DNA of 64,000 bases. Source: Pseudonocardia oceani. Lineage in GTDB: Bacteria > Actinomycetota > Actinomycetes > Mycobacteriales > Pseudonocardiaceae. This document shows positions 17,997 through 27,001 of the stretch, one piece after another. Positions within the stretch are counted from its first letter, which is position 1, and each line of letters opens with the position of its first letter. The stretch is from the NCBI RefSeq assembly GCF_019263585.2, contig NZ_JADQDF010000001.1, positions 5,466,501 through 5,530,500 on the forward strand, given 5' to 3'. The translations under genes were made by a program, and so were the position numbers. The notes under the pieces are model-generated. The model saw only the letters and a list, made by a program, of their open reading frames with translations, ran no database searches and had not been told where the DNA came from.

Positions 17997-18808
17997 AGCT
18001 CGCGACCATCCGGACCACCACCGGGACCGCCGCGGTCCGGATCGACGACGACGCCGCGGTCGAGCTCGGCGCGACCGACCTCGGCGCGTTCCTGGCCCGC
18101 CCGGACTGGAAGGACGCCGCGGCGGCCGCGGACGGGCCCCGTCACGACCTGGCCGGGCTCGACTACGCCACGCTGGTGCCGCGTCCGGAGAAGGTGTTCT
18201 GCGTCGGGCTGAACTACCGCACCCACATCCTGGAGATGGGCCGCGAGCTGCCGCGGTACCCGGCGCTGTTCGCCAAGTTCGCCCGCGCGCTGGTCGGTGC
18301 CCACGACCCGGTGGAGATGCCCGTGGGGTCGGAGCAGGTCGACTGGGAGGCCGAGCTCGGTGTCGTGATCGGCGCGGAGGTCCGCCACGCCACCCCGGAG
18401 CAGGCGGCCGCCGCGATCGCCGGGTACACGGTCGTCAACGACGTCACCGCGCGCGACTTCCAGTACCGGTCGATCGAGTGGCTGCAGGGCAAGACCTTCG
18501 AGCGCAGCACCCCGGTCGGGCCGTGGCTCGTCGTCGACGAGGGGACGCCGGGGGAGATCACCTGCGAGGTCGACGGCGACGTCGTGCAGAAGGCGGACAG
18601 CTCGGACCTGGTGTTCTCGCCCGCCGACCTGGTCGCCTACATCTCGCAGATCATCACCCTGGTCCCGGGCGACCTCATCGCCACCGGCACGCCGGGCGGG
18701 GTCGGCCACGCGCGCACGCCCCCGCGCTACCTGGCCGAGGGCTCGGAGCTGGTCACCCGGATCGAGGGCGTCGGCGAGCAGCGCAACACCCTCGTGACGG
18801 GCGCCTGA
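17993..18808 (+). CDS. fumarylacetoacetate hydrolase family protein (probable fumarylpyruvate hydrolase)
   Basis: 271 residues. The FAH fold is clear: V-F-C-V-G-L-N-Y-R-T-H (about 66), V-D-W-E-A-E-L-G-V-V-I-G (about 116) with metal-binding Glu residues, N-D-V-T-A-R-D-F-Q (about 149), and P-G-D-L-I-A-T-G-T-P-G-G-V-G (about 224). In the gentisate route this enzyme would split fumarylpyruvate to fumarate and pyruvate (or act on maleylpyruvate directly). GTG start overlaps the dioxygenase stop. No glutathione- or mycothiol-dependent maleylpyruvate isomerase is in the operon; the DinB protein at 56744 is the only remote candidate. Confidence 0.88.
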   Translation: MKLATIRTTTGTAAVRIDDDAAVELGATDLGAFLARPDWKDAAAAADGPRHDLAGLDYATLVPRPEKVFCVGLNYRTHILEMGRELPRYPALFAKFARALVGAHDPVEMPVGSEQVDWEAELGVVIGAEVRHATPEQAAAAIAGYTVVNDVTARDFQYRSIEWLQGKTFERSTPVGPWLVVDEGTPGEITCEVDGDVVQKADSSDLVFSPADLVAYISQIITLVPGDLIATGTPGGVGHARTPPRYLAEGSELVTRIEGVGEQRNTLVTGA

Positions 18809-18811
18809 GGC

Positions 18812-20374
18812 ATGCGCATCGCCGTCGCGGGAGGCGGCCCTGGTGGGCTGTTCTTCGCCACCCTGATGAAGCGCGCCGACCCGTCCGCCAACGTCACCGT
18901 CTTCGAGCGCAACAAGGCCGACGACACCTTCGGCTTCGGCGTCGTGTTCTCCGACCGCACCCTGGCCGGCATCCACGACGCCGACCCGGTCCTGCGGCAG
19001 GCGCTCACCGAGCACGGCCGGCACTGGGACGACATCGAGGTGCGGCTCAAGGGCGAGCGCATCCGCTGCGGCGGCAACGGCATGGCGTCCGTCGTGCGCA
19101 CGACCCTGCTCGCGCTCATGCAGGCCCGCGCCCGCGACGTCGGCGCCGAGCTGCGGTTCTCCGCCGAGGTCACCCTCGACGACCTCGCCGGCTACGACCT
19201 CGTCGTGGCCGCCGACGGCAGCAGCTCGACCATTCGCGAGCAGCTCGACGCCGACCTGGGCGTCGAGGTGGAGACGGCGACGGCGAAGTTCGTCTGGTTC
19301 GGCACCGACTACCTGTTCGACGGCCTGACGTTCGTGCACGAGCGCAGCCCGGACGGCGTCTTCGCCGTGCACGGCTACCCGATCTCCGACCGGGTGTCGA
19401 CCTTCATCGTGGAGACCGACGAGGCCTCCTGGCGCCGCGCCGGGCTCGACGAGTTCGACGTCACGCAGCCGCCGGGCGTCAGCGACCTGGTCACGAAGGA
19501 CTACCTGGAGAAGCTGTTCGCCGACCAGATCGACGGGAGGCGGCTGCTCACCAACAACTCCCGCTGGGGCAACTTCCGCACCCGCCGCACGCAGCGCTGG
19601 CACAGCCTGGCGCCGCGCCCGGTCGCGCTGCTGGGCGACGCCGTGCACACCGCGCACTTCTCCGTCGGGTCGGGCACGAAGATGGCGATGGAGGACGCGG
19701 TCGCGCTGTCGGCGGCGCTGGCCGCGCACCCGGACGACGTCGCCGCCGCACTGGCGGCGTACGAGGAGGCGGCCCAGCCGTCGGTGCGCAGGATCCAGGA
19801 CTCGGCGCGCCCGAGCCTGGCCTGGTGGGAGCACTTCGGGCGCTACCACGACGCCTTCGAGCCGTGGCAGTTCGCCTACCACTTCCTCTCCCGCAGCATC
19901 TCCGACGCGCGGCTGGCCCGGCGCGCCCCCGACTTCGTTGCGGCGAGCCACCGCGGCTGGGTCGACGCCCACGGCGCCGAGCCGCTGGACACGCCGTTCG
20001 AGCGCGGGGGGTGGTCGACGCCGGAGCGGCTGGTGCGCGTGTCGTCCACCGCGGTGGCGGGTGGGCTCCCGTTCGCCGACGAGCCGCAGCCCCGTGCCTG
20101 GGCCGCCTGCGTCGAGGCCCCCGCCCGCGAGGACGGGCTGCCGGAGGTCGTCGACCGCCTGCGCCGCCTCGCCGCCCTGGGGGAGCGGGCACCGGTGCTC
20201 GTCGCGGTGCACGGCGGTACGGCGCTGACCCGCACCCTGGTCTGCGAGCAGGCCCGGATGCAGGAGCGGCTGCCCGCGCTGCTGGTGGACATCGACGGCG
20301 GCGACGACCTGCGCGACCGCGCGGTCACCACGGTCCTGTCCGGCCGGGCCGACCTCGTCGGGGTCCCGACGTGA
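18812..20374 (+). CDS. FAD monooxygenase, salicylyl-CoA 5-hydroxylase-like (short form)
   Basis: 520 residues. The flavin monooxygenase domain (1-390) has A-G-G-G-P-G-G-L-F at the start, E-R-N-K-A-D-D-T-F-G-F-G-V-V-F (about 31), V-V-A-A-D-G-S-S-S-T (about 131) and L-L-G-D-A-V-H-T-A-H-F-S-V-G-S-G-T-K (about 271). These match salicylyl-CoA 5-hydroxylase (SdgC) and anthraniloyl-CoA monooxygenase/reductase, which hydroxylate aryl-CoA esters with NAD(P)H. Those relatives carry a full old-yellow-enzyme barrel after this domain. Here only about 130 residues follow, ending V-L-S-G-R-A-D-L-V-G-V, which resembles the final strand of that barrel (A-G-R-A-D-L-V). So the reductase part seems lost but the edges kept. 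Starts 3 bp after the hydrolase; its stop overlaps the next GTG. Confidence 0.87.
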   Translation: MRIAVAGGGPGGLFFATLMKRADPSANVTVFERNKADDTFGFGVVFSDRTLAGIHDADPVLRQALTEHGRHWDDIEVRLKGERIRCGGNGMASVVRTTLLALMQARARDVGAELRFSAEVTLDDLAGYDLVVAADGSSSTIREQLDADLGVEVETATAKFVWFGTDYLFDGLTFVHERSPDGVFAVHGYPISDRVSTFIVETDEASWRRAGLDEFDVTQPPGVSDLVTKDYLEKLFADQIDGRRLLTNNSRWGNFRTRRTQRWHSLAPRPVALLGDAVHTAHFSVGSGTKMAMEDAVALSAALAAHPDDVAAALAAYEEAAQPSVRRIQDSARPSLAWWEHFGRYHDAFEPWQFAYHFLSRSISDARLARRAPDFVAASHRGWVDAHGAEPLDTPFERGGWSTPERLVRVSSTAVAGGLPFADEPQPRAWAACVEAPAREDGLPEVVDRLRRLAALGERAPVLVAVHGGTALTRTLVCEQARMQERLPALLVDIDGGDDLRDRAVTTVLSGRADLVGVPT

Positions 20375-22401
20375 CGGGCCTCGACGCGCTGTTCGCCCCC
20401 AAGGGCATCGCCGTCGTCGGCGCCTCCCGCGACCCCGGCAAGCTCGGGGCGACGATGGCGCGGTCGCTCGCCGGGTTCGGCGGGCACCTCGCCCTGGTCA
20501 ACCCGCGCGACGACACCATGCACCCGAGCGTCGCCGCCGCCGCGGACGACGGGCCGGTCGACCTGGCGATCGTCTGCGTCCCCGCCGCCGCGAGCGCGGC
20601 CGTCGTGGCCGAGGCGGCGGCCGCGGGCGCCGGGGCGGCGGTGGTCTGCGGAGGCGGGTTCGCCGAGGCCGGCGGGCCGGGCGCCGGCTACCAGGCCGAC
20701 CTCGCCGCCGTCGTCGCCGGTACCCGAATCCGCCTGCTCGGCCCCAACACCAGCGGCTTCCTCGCCCCGCACGCCGGCGTCACGGCCAGCTTCGTGCCCG
20801 GCGTGGCGCAGGTGCGGCCGGGACGGGTCGCGGTCGTCGCGGCCAGTGGCGGCGTCAACCACGTCCTGGCGTTCCTGCTCACCGAGGCCGGGCACGGGCT
20901 CAGCCTGGCCGTGGGCCTGGGCAACGCCGTCGACGTCTCCGCGCCCGACGTGCTCGACCACCTCGCGGGCGACCCGGGGACCACCGCGGTCGCGCTGCAC
21001 CTCGAGTCCGTCGCCGACGGCCCCCGGCTGGTCGCGGCCGTCCGCAGGCTCTCGGCGCAGCGGCCGGTCGTGGCGCTGGTCGTGGGGCGCCACGACATCG
21101 GGGCGTTCGCCGCCTCGCACACCGGCGCCCTCGCCACGTCCTGGCGCGCCACCCGCGCGGCGCTGGCGCAGGCCGGGGCGGTCGTCGTCGACGACGAGCG
21201 CGAGCTGGTCGACGCGGTCGGCGCCCTGTCGGTGACGCGCGCGCGACCCGCGCGCTCGGCCGGCGTCGGGGTCGTGACCGCCCAGGCCGGACCGGGCCTG
21301 CTGCTGCTCGACGACCTGCGCGGCCGCCGGATCGACGTGCCGGAGCTCGTCCCCGCCACCCGTGACGCGCTGGCGGCCCTGCTGCCCCCGCTCACGTTCC
21401 AGGCCAACCCGGTCGACACCGGCCGCCCCGGCCCGGAGCTGGGCCGGATCCTGCGCGCCGTCGCCGCGGACCCCGGGGTCGACGTCCTCGCCGCGTACGC
21501 CCTCCACGAGCCGGACGCGGTGGACCTCGTCGCGGCCGCCGCGGAGGGCCGGGTCGCCGACGTGCCGGTGGTGCTCGGCGTCGGCGGCGCCGGCGACGAG
21601 GTGGTGCGGCAGCGGCGCGCCCTGCTCGCCGCCGGGATCGCGGTCGCCGCCGACCCCCGCGGCGTGGCCGCGGCCACCGGGGCGCTGGTCGCCGACGCCC
21701 GCGCCCGGTCCCGCGCCGCCGCCCCGACGGCGCCCGCCGAGGTGCCGTACGGGATCCACGGCCCGCACGACGAGGACCGGGCCAAGGGTCTGCTCGACCT
21801 GCTGGGCGTCACGACCCCCGCGCGCCGGGCGTGCGGTTCGCGCGCCGAGGCCCACGCGGCGCTCGCCGAGCTCGGCGGGCCGGTGGCCGTGAAGGTCCTC
21901 GACGCGGCCGTCCTGCACAAGACCGAGACCGGCGGCGTGCACCTCGGCGTCCGGACCGCGGCGGAGCTCGACACCGCCCTCGACGCGCTGCCGGCCGGGC
22001 GCTGCCTCGTCGAGTCCATGGCGCCCGCCGGCGTCGACCTGGTTCTCGGCGCCCGCCGCGACCCCGTCTTCGGGCCGATCGTGCTGCTCGGCATCGGTGG
22101 CACCACCGCCGAGGCGCTCGCCGACGTCGCGATCCGGCTCGCCCCGCTCACCCCGGCGGAGGCGGCGGACATGCCCGACGACCTGGCCGGACGCGCCCTG
22201 CTCGACGGCTGGCGAGGCGGCCCGGTGCTCGACGCGCCCGCGCTCGGCCGGGTCGTCGCCGCACTGGGCGAGCTGCTCGTGGCCAACCCCGGCCTCGCCG
22301 AGATCGAGATCAACCCCCTGCGCGTCACCGCGGCCGGTCCGGTCGCCCTCGACGCCGTCGTCATCCCCCGGGAGACCAGCGATGCCCAGCCCCGTCCGTG
22401 A
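20371..22401 (+). CDS. acyl-CoA synthetase, NDP-forming (CoA-binding + ATP-grasp fusion)
   Basis: 676 residues. The N-terminal CoA-binding Rossmann part has I-A-V-V-G-A-S-R-D-P-G-K-L-G (about 12), then a succinyl-CoA-ligase-like part with the phosphohistidine motif S-H-T-G-A-L-A (about 250). The C-terminal ATP-grasp domain (about 460-670) has V-A-V-K-V, H-K-T-E-T-G-G-V-H-L-G and E-I-E-I-N-P-L-R-V. This is the fused alpha-beta form of ADP-forming acyl-CoA synthetases. The gene is coupled on both sides (GTGA overlap with the hydroxylase, 20-bp overlap with the AMP ligase), so its substrate should belong to the salicylate pathway. Salicylate or a product acid are options; recovery of CoA energy from gentisyl-CoA is another. 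None is proven. Confidence 0.85.
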   Translation: MTGLDALFAPKGIAVVGASRDPGKLGATMARSLAGFGGHLALVNPRDDTMHPSVAAAADDGPVDLAIVCVPAAASAAVVAEAAAAGAGAAVVCGGGFAEAGGPGAGYQADLAAVVAGTRIRLLGPNTSGFLAPHAGVTASFVPGVAQVRPGRVAVVAASGGVNHVLAFLLTEAGHGLSLAVGLGNAVDVSAPDVLDHLAGDPGTTAVALHLESVADGPRLVAAVRRLSAQRPVVALVVGRHDIGAFAASHTGALATSWRATRAALAQAGAVVVDDERELVDAVGALSVTRARPARSAGVGVVTAQAGPGLLLLDDLRGRRIDVPELVPATRDALAALLPPLTFQANPVDTGRPGPELGRILRAVAADPGVDVLAAYALHEPDAVDLVAAAAEGRVADVPVVLGVGGAGDEVVRQRRALLAAGIAVAADPRGVAAATGALVADARARSRAAAPTAPAEVPYGIHGPHDEDRAKGLLDLLGVTTPARRACGSRAEAHAALAELGGPVAVKVLDAAVLHKTETGGVHLGVRTAAELDTALDALPAGRCLVESMAPAGVDLVLGARRDPVFGPIVLLGIGGTTAEALADVAIRLAPLTPAEAADMPDDLAGRALLDGWRGGPVLDAPALGRVVAALGELLVANPGLAEIEINPLRVTAAGPVALDAVVIPRETSDAQPRP

Positions 22402-24058
22402 CCACACCGTGCCCTGGCCGTCCGACGTCGTCGAGGACTACGTCGCCCGGGGCTTCTGGCTCGGCGTCCCGCTCGGCAGCGCGCTGCGGCAGGTCGCGGA
22501 CGGGCACCCGGAGGCCCCGGCGCTGGTCGACGTGGCCGCCGGCGTGCGGCTGGCCCACGGGGAGCTCGCCGACCGCGCCGACGCCGCCGCGGCCCGCCTG
22601 CTCGACCTCGGGATGGCGCCGGGGGAGCGGATCGTGGTGCAGCTGGGCAACGGGTGGGAGTTCGTCGTCCTCACGCTGGCGTGCCTGCGCGCCGGGATCG
22701 TGCCGGTCATGGCGCTGCCCGCGCACCGTCGCACCGAGCTCGCCCACCTCGCCCGGCACGCCGAGGCCACCGCGATCGCCGTGCCCGACCGGTTGCGGGA
22801 CTTCGACCACCAGGCGTTCGCCCACGAGCTCGCCGACGACGTCCGCGAGGCCACCGGCGGTCCGTGGCACGTGCTCGTCGCGGGTGACGACGTCGCGCCC
22901 GGCAGCGTCGACCTGCGCGCGCTGTGCGGCCCCGGCGACCCGGCCGCCGATCGGGCCCGGCTCGACGCCCTGGCCCCGGGTAGCCGCGACGTCGCCGTCT
23001 TCCTGCTGTCGGGCGGTACGACCGGGCTGCCGAAGCTCATCGCCCGCACCCACGACGACTACGCCTACAACGCGCGCCGCAGCGCCGAGATGGCCGGCGT
23101 CGACGCGGGGACGGTGTACCTGGTCAGTCTCCCCGCCGGGCACAACTTCCCGCTGGCCTGCCCCGGCATCCTCGGGACGCTGCTGGCCGGGGGCGTGGTC
23201 GTGACGCTGCCCTCGCCCGAACCCGTCCGCGCCTTCGCCGCGATCCGGGACGAGGGCGTCACGCACACGGCGGTCGTCCCCGCGGTCGCAGGCCGCTGGC
23301 TCGACCACGCCGCCGAGCACGGTGCGCCCGCGCCGCTGCGCGTGCTCCAGGTCGGCGGCGCCCGGCTCGCCGACGAGCTGGCGCGCAGGGTCGCGCCGGT
23401 GCTCGGGTGCCGGCTGCAGCAGGTGTTCGGGATGGCCGAGGGGTTGCTCAACTACACCCGGCTCGACGACCCCGACGACGTCGTCTGCACCACCCAGGGG
23501 CGCCCGATGAGCCCGGCCGACGAGGTCCGGCTCGTCGACGAGCTCGACCGGGACGTCCCCGAGGGCGAGCCCGGCTCCCTGCTCACCCGCGGCCCCTACA
23601 CCCCGCGCGGCTACTACCGGGCGGCCGAGCAGAACGCGCGCGCCTTCACCGACGACGGCTGGTACCGCTCCGGCGACATCTGCCGACGCACGCCCGAGGG
23701 CAACCTGGTCGTCGAGGGCCGCGACAAGGACATGATCAACCGGGGCGGGGAGAAGATCTCGGCCGAGGAGGTCGAGAACCTCGTCCACCAGCTGCCCGCG
23801 GTGGCGCAGGTGGCCGCGGTGGCCATGCCCGACCCACAGCTGGGGGAGCGGGTCTGCCTGTACGTGGTGCCCCGGCCGGGCGCGACCGTGACGCTGGAGG
23901 AGATCCGCGACGCGATGGACGCCGTCGGCGTGGCCCGCTTCAAGCTGCCCGAGCACCTCGTCCTGGTCGACGAGCTGGCCGCCACGAAGGTCGGGAAGAT
24001 CGACAAGAAGGCCCTGCGCGCCGACATCGCCGAGCGGCTCAGCGGCACGCCCGCCTGA
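22382..24058 (+). CDS. aryl acid-AMP/CoA ligase with a salicylate-type pocket (SdgA-like)
   Basis: 558 residues, ANL superfamily. P-loop-like L-S-G-G-T-T-G-L-P-K (about 211), G-M-A-E-G-L (about 351), Y-R-S-G-D (about 436), and the C-terminal catalytic Lys region K-V-G-K-I-D-K-K-A (about 538). The closest recognisable group is EntE/DhbE-type aryl acid adenylating enzymes: H254-N255-F-P-L-A-C260-P-G aligns with the DhbE H234-N235 pocket, and L356 in E-G-L-L-N-Y-T aligns with DhbE V337. In that family Ser/Val marks 2,3-dihydroxybenzoate and Cys/Leu marks salicylate. Here it is Cys/Leu. In Streptomyces WA46 the similar SdgA makes salicylyl-CoA. ATG start overlaps the upstream gene by 20 bp. No carrier-protein gene is nearby, which favours CoA ligation over siderophore assembly. 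Confidence 0.9.
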   Translation: MPSPVRDHTVPWPSDVVEDYVARGFWLGVPLGSALRQVADGHPEAPALVDVAAGVRLAHGELADRADAAAARLLDLGMAPGERIVVQLGNGWEFVVLTLACLRAGIVPVMALPAHRRTELAHLARHAEATAIAVPDRLRDFDHQAFAHELADDVREATGGPWHVLVAGDDVAPGSVDLRALCGPGDPAADRARLDALAPGSRDVAVFLLSGGTTGLPKLIARTHDDYAYNARRSAEMAGVDAGTVYLVSLPAGHNFPLACPGILGTLLAGGVVVTLPSPEPVRAFAAIRDEGVTHTAVVPAVAGRWLDHAAEHGAPAPLRVLQVGGARLADELARRVAPVLGCRLQQVFGMAEGLLNYTRLDDPDDVVCTTQGRPMSPADEVRLVDELDRDVPEGEPGSLLTRGPYTPRGYYRAAEQNARAFTDDGWYRSGDICRRTPEGNLVVEGRDKDMINRGGEKISAEEVENLVHQLPAVAQVAAVAMPDPQLGERVCLYVVPRPGATVTLEEIRDAMDAVGVARFKLPEHLVLVDELAATKVGKIDKKALRADIAERLSGTPA

Positions 24059-24099
24059 CGCGGCCGGGCGCGTGACCCCCACCTGGCTGTGGTCGGGCC

Positions 24100-24300
24100 C
24101 TACGCCCTCCGGCGCCGCCGACGACGGCCCGCGACCTCGGGATCGTCCTCGGTGGCGGCCAGGGCGTGGCGGAACCGCTGCTGGCCGCCCTGCGTGCTGG
24201 TGTCGTAGGCGGCGCCGATCTCGGTCCAGGTGCCGCCCTCTCGGCCGCGGGATCGCGGCGCCGGCCGTCGATCCCGTGCGCGAGGTCGAGAGTGCGCCGC
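24100..24300 (-). pseudogene. frameshifted HTH-protein fragment
   Basis: Reading leftward, one frame gives T-L-D-L-A-H-G-I-D-G-R-R-R-D-P-A-A-E-R and the next gives G-G-T-W-T-E-I-G-A-A-Y-D-T-S-T-Q-G-G-Q-Q-R-F. Joined, they match the short actinobacterial helix-turn-helix proteins with T-W-x-E-I-G-x-A-x-G-x-T-R-Q-A-A-Q-Q-R-F. The frame break and missing N-terminus mark a remnant. Confidence 0.5.
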
Positions 24301-24347
24301 AGTGGTCGCCCCAGGGACCGTGGTGGTGCGGCTTCGGTGATCGCCCG

Positions 24348-24506
24348 CTACAGCCGGCGGAACGACCGGGCCAGCCAGGCGCCGGCCCCGAGGCAGCAGG
24401 CCACGCCGGGCAGCAGCGCCCCGACGGCGGCGAGCATCACGCCGAGGGTGAGCACGGACGTCGCCAGCACGAGCTGCACGAGCAGGCCGGGGGTCACCGG
24501 GCCCAT
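24348..24506 (-). CDS. 52-residue membrane protein
   Basis: A short frame with ATG preceded by a strong GGAGGAGG purine run. The product has a long hydrophobic stretch (L-L-V-Q-L-V-L-A-T-S-V-L-T-L-G-V-M-L-A, then a second one after G-A-L-L-P-G) and ends W-L-A-R-S-F-R-R-L, a positive cytoplasmic tail. It would form one or two membrane helices. No family recognised; it sits between a dead HTH gene and a divergent DUF1330 gene. Confidence 0.45.
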   Translation of the reverse strand: MGPVTPGLLVQLVLATSVLTLGVMLAAVGALLPGVACCLGAGAWLARSFRRL

Positions 24507-24603
24507 CCTCCTCCACGACGCCCCGCGCACCACCACCCGCTCACGTGCGTGCACGCTTACAAGTATGTGGGGGAGAGGAGGACCCGAGGAGCGAGGAGAC
24601 ACG

Positions 24604-24870
24604 ATGATCGAGATCGACGAGGCCGCCCCTGGATGCGATGCCGGGCGAGGGACCCGGGGGGACGGCCTGGAGGTCCTCCACCTCGGCGACGGCGGCCGCG
24701 CGCTGGTCGCCGACGAGGGGCAGGCCTGGGACACGGTCGTGCTGGTGCGCTACCCGAGCCGGCAGGCGTTCGTGGACGTGGTCCGCGACCCGGAGTACCG
24801 GGCGGGGGCGCACCTGCGGGCCGAGGCGCTGGTCGAGAGCGTCCTGCAGCCGACCGTTCCGGCCGGCTGA
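24604..24870 (+). CDS. DUF1330-like small protein
   Basis: 88 residues. The second half matches DUF1330/Dabb-type ferredoxin-like proteins: W-D-T-V-V-L-V-R-Y-P-S-R-Q-A-F-V-D-V-V-R (residues about 42-61), then D-P-E-Y-R-A-G-A-H-L-R-A-E-A-L. The first 40 residues are shorter and more acidic than usual. ATG has GAGGAGACACG upstream. It is convergent with the TetR gene (10 bp apart). Proteins of this fold often sit with fatty-acid or aromatic catabolic genes; role unknown. Confidence 0.7.
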   Translation: MIEIDEAAPGCDAGRGTRGDGLEVLHLGDGGRALVADEGQAWDTVVLVRYPSRQAFVDVVRDPEYRAGAHLRAEALVESVLQPTVPAG

Positions 24871-24880
24871 CCCGGCGGGG

Positions 24881-26083
24881 TCACGCCTGCGGCAGCCCGA
24901 GCACGGCCCGGGCCGCGCCGACGAGCTCCGCGGTGAGGACGGGGTAGCGCCGCAGGTGGGGGATCCGCACGCAGTCGTCGACGAGCGTCTTCGCCGTGCG
25001 CACCAGGGTCGCCGCGAGGGCGTCGGGAAGGTCGGGCCGGGCGACCGACAGCCACCGCTGCCACTCCAGGACGTGGTCGGCCTGGATCCGGTCGATGCGC
25101 TCCCGGGCGGCGTCGGGGAGGTAGAGCCGCTCGGTGAGCCCGACGGCGAGCAGGTCGGTGGCCTCGCGGGCGACGCGGACGTAGCCCTCGATGAGCAGGC
25201 CGAGCACCGCCTCGTCGGGGCAGGGTGTGCGCATGGCGCGGTCGGCCTCCAGCGCCAGCCACTCGTGGAACCGGCTGACGGCCGCGACGAGGATGTCGGC
25301 CTTGGTGTCGAAGTAGCGGTACAGAGCGGGGCCGACGATGCCGAGCCCGGCGCCGATGTCGTCGATGCTGACGCCGGCGAAGCCCTTGGCGCGGAACTCC
25401 CGCGCCGCCACGTGGAGCAGCTGCTCGCGACGCGCGTTCGGCTCCCGGTCGGCCTCGTGCACCGGCCCGACCGGCGCGGCGGCCACGGGGGCGGCGATCA
25501 CCCGCTTGCCCGCCTCGGCGAGCTCCTGGGTGAGGCGCGCGTGGGGGAGCGCGCTGTCGTAGAAGCCGGGCCCGGAGATGATGCTGACGGTGACCCAGCC
25601 GCGGATGTCGGCGGTCTCGCGGTCGAGGTCGCCCCGGGTGGCGCGCACGACGAGCTCCTCGAGCTGCTCGGCGATCCACCGCGTCCGGCGCCGGACCAGG
25701 CGGAAGTCGTCGACGGCCAGGTGGCGGGCCTCGCGCTGCCAGAGCAGGGACAGCCGGCGGCTGTCGAGCGCGGCCCCGGTGAGCGCGACGAGGCGGGCGT
25801 CGACGTCGTCCTGCCCGGGCGGCCGCTCGCCCAGCTCGGTGATGACGTCGATGACGTGCTGCTGGTCCTCCCGCACGACGTGCGCGAGGAGGGCCTGCTT
25901 GTTGTCGTAGTGGCGGTAGAGCGCGCGGGCGGTGATGCCGCTGGCCTCGGCGATGTCGTCCATGCGGACGGCGTGGAAGCCGCGGACGCTGAACAGCTCG
26001 CCGGCGTTGCGGGCGATCTCGGCCCGCCGGTGCCGGGGGCGGGTGCGGGGTGGGGGCAGTGACCCTGCCGGGGCAGCGTCCAT
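24881..26083 (-). CDS. tandem TetR/AcrR regulator (two repressor units in one chain)
   Basis: 400 residues, twice the usual TetR length. Unit 1: HTH at about 20-66 with V-R-G-F-H-A-V-R-M-D-D-I-A-E-A-S-G-I and A-L-Y-R-H-Y. Unit 2: HTH at about 217-263 with F-R-A-K-G-F-A-G-V-S-I-D-D-I-G and A-L-Y-R-Y-F-D-T-K. Each is followed by a helical ligand domain. The single chain could bind DNA as a pseudo-dimer. It lies 58 bp after the SMP-30 gene on the same strand, probably transcribed at the end of, and controlling, the acyl-CoA operon. Confidence 0.88.
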   Translation of the reverse strand: MDAAPAGSLPPPRTRPRHRRAEIARNAGELFSVRGFHAVRMDDIAEASGITARALYRHYDNKQALLAHVVREDQQHVIDVITELGERPPGQDDVDARLVALTGAALDSRRLSLLWQREARHLAVDDFRLVRRRTRWIAEQLEELVVRATRGDLDRETADIRGWVTVSIISGPGFYDSALPHARLTQELAEAGKRVIAAPVAAAPVGPVHEADREPNARREQLLHVAAREFRAKGFAGVSIDDIGAGLGIVGPALYRYFDTKADILVAAVSRFHEWLALEADRAMRTPCPDEAVLGLLIEGYVRVAREATDLLAVGLTERLYLPDAARERIDRIQADHVLEWQRWLSVARPDLPDALAATLVRTAKTLVDDCVRIPHLRRYPVLTAELVGAARAVLGLPQA

Positions 26084-26141
26084 GCCGTGGTCTCCTCTCG
26101 CCCTGCGGCGGCATCCTAGCGAGAGGGACCACGGCGGGAGC

Positions 26142-27001
26142 TCACGCGGCGGGCGCGCCCGTGCGCCCCACGCGGGCCGCGGCGACCACCGCGGTCGACC
26201 GGCCCTGCACGAACTCCTCCAGCGTGGTGGCGTTGCAGGTCATGTACAGCGTGCCGAGGTCGTCGTCGCCGAACGCGCAGGAGATCGCCTGCGCCCCCGT
26301 CACGGGCACCTTGTCGGTGAGCTCGCCGCCCTCCACGACGCGGTAGAAGCCCGCGTCGTCGCCGGTGGTGAGCGCGTTGCCGAACCACACGCCGCCCTCG
26401 TCGTCCAGCGCGATCCCGTCCGGCATGAACCCGTCCGCGAGCTGGGCCCAGGCGCGCGGGCGCGTCAGCGAGCCGTCGGCGGCGACGTCGAACGCGGTGA
26501 TCCGGTGCAGGAACGTCTCGGCGAGGAGCAGGACCCCGTCGGGCGTGAGCGCCATGCCGTTCGGGAACAGCACGTCGCCCTCGACGCGGTGCACCTTCCC
26601 CTCCGGGTCGATGTGCGCGAGCGCTGTGGGCCTCGGGTCCTCGGTGCCGACGGCGAACCCGAAGTTGCCGGCGTAGGCGTGCCCGGCGGCGGTGACGAGC
26701 AGGTCGTTGCCGGGTCCGCCGGCGATGTCGCCGAAGTCGGCGTAGGGGGACAGGGCGCCGTCGGCGGCGATCCGCTGCACGGTGGCGTCGGCCTGCGACA
26801 CCACGAGCGTCGACCCGTCGGGCAGGAACCCGAGTCCCGACGGCGCCCCCGGGACCTCGGCGACGGTCGTGGCGCGGCCGTCGGCGTCGAAGACCAGTAC
26901 CTTCCCGCTGAAGAAGTCGCTGGCCCACAGCCTGCCGTCGCGCCAGCGCAGGGACTCGAGGAACCGGTGGCCGGAGGCGAACTCGGTCAGGGTGTGCTGC
27001 T

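Noticed and set aside
17840-20212. A 790-codon minus-strand frame opposite the gentisate operon
   Set aside because: Val/Arg/Gly-rich shadow with no recognised motif; the plus-strand genes have full family signatures.
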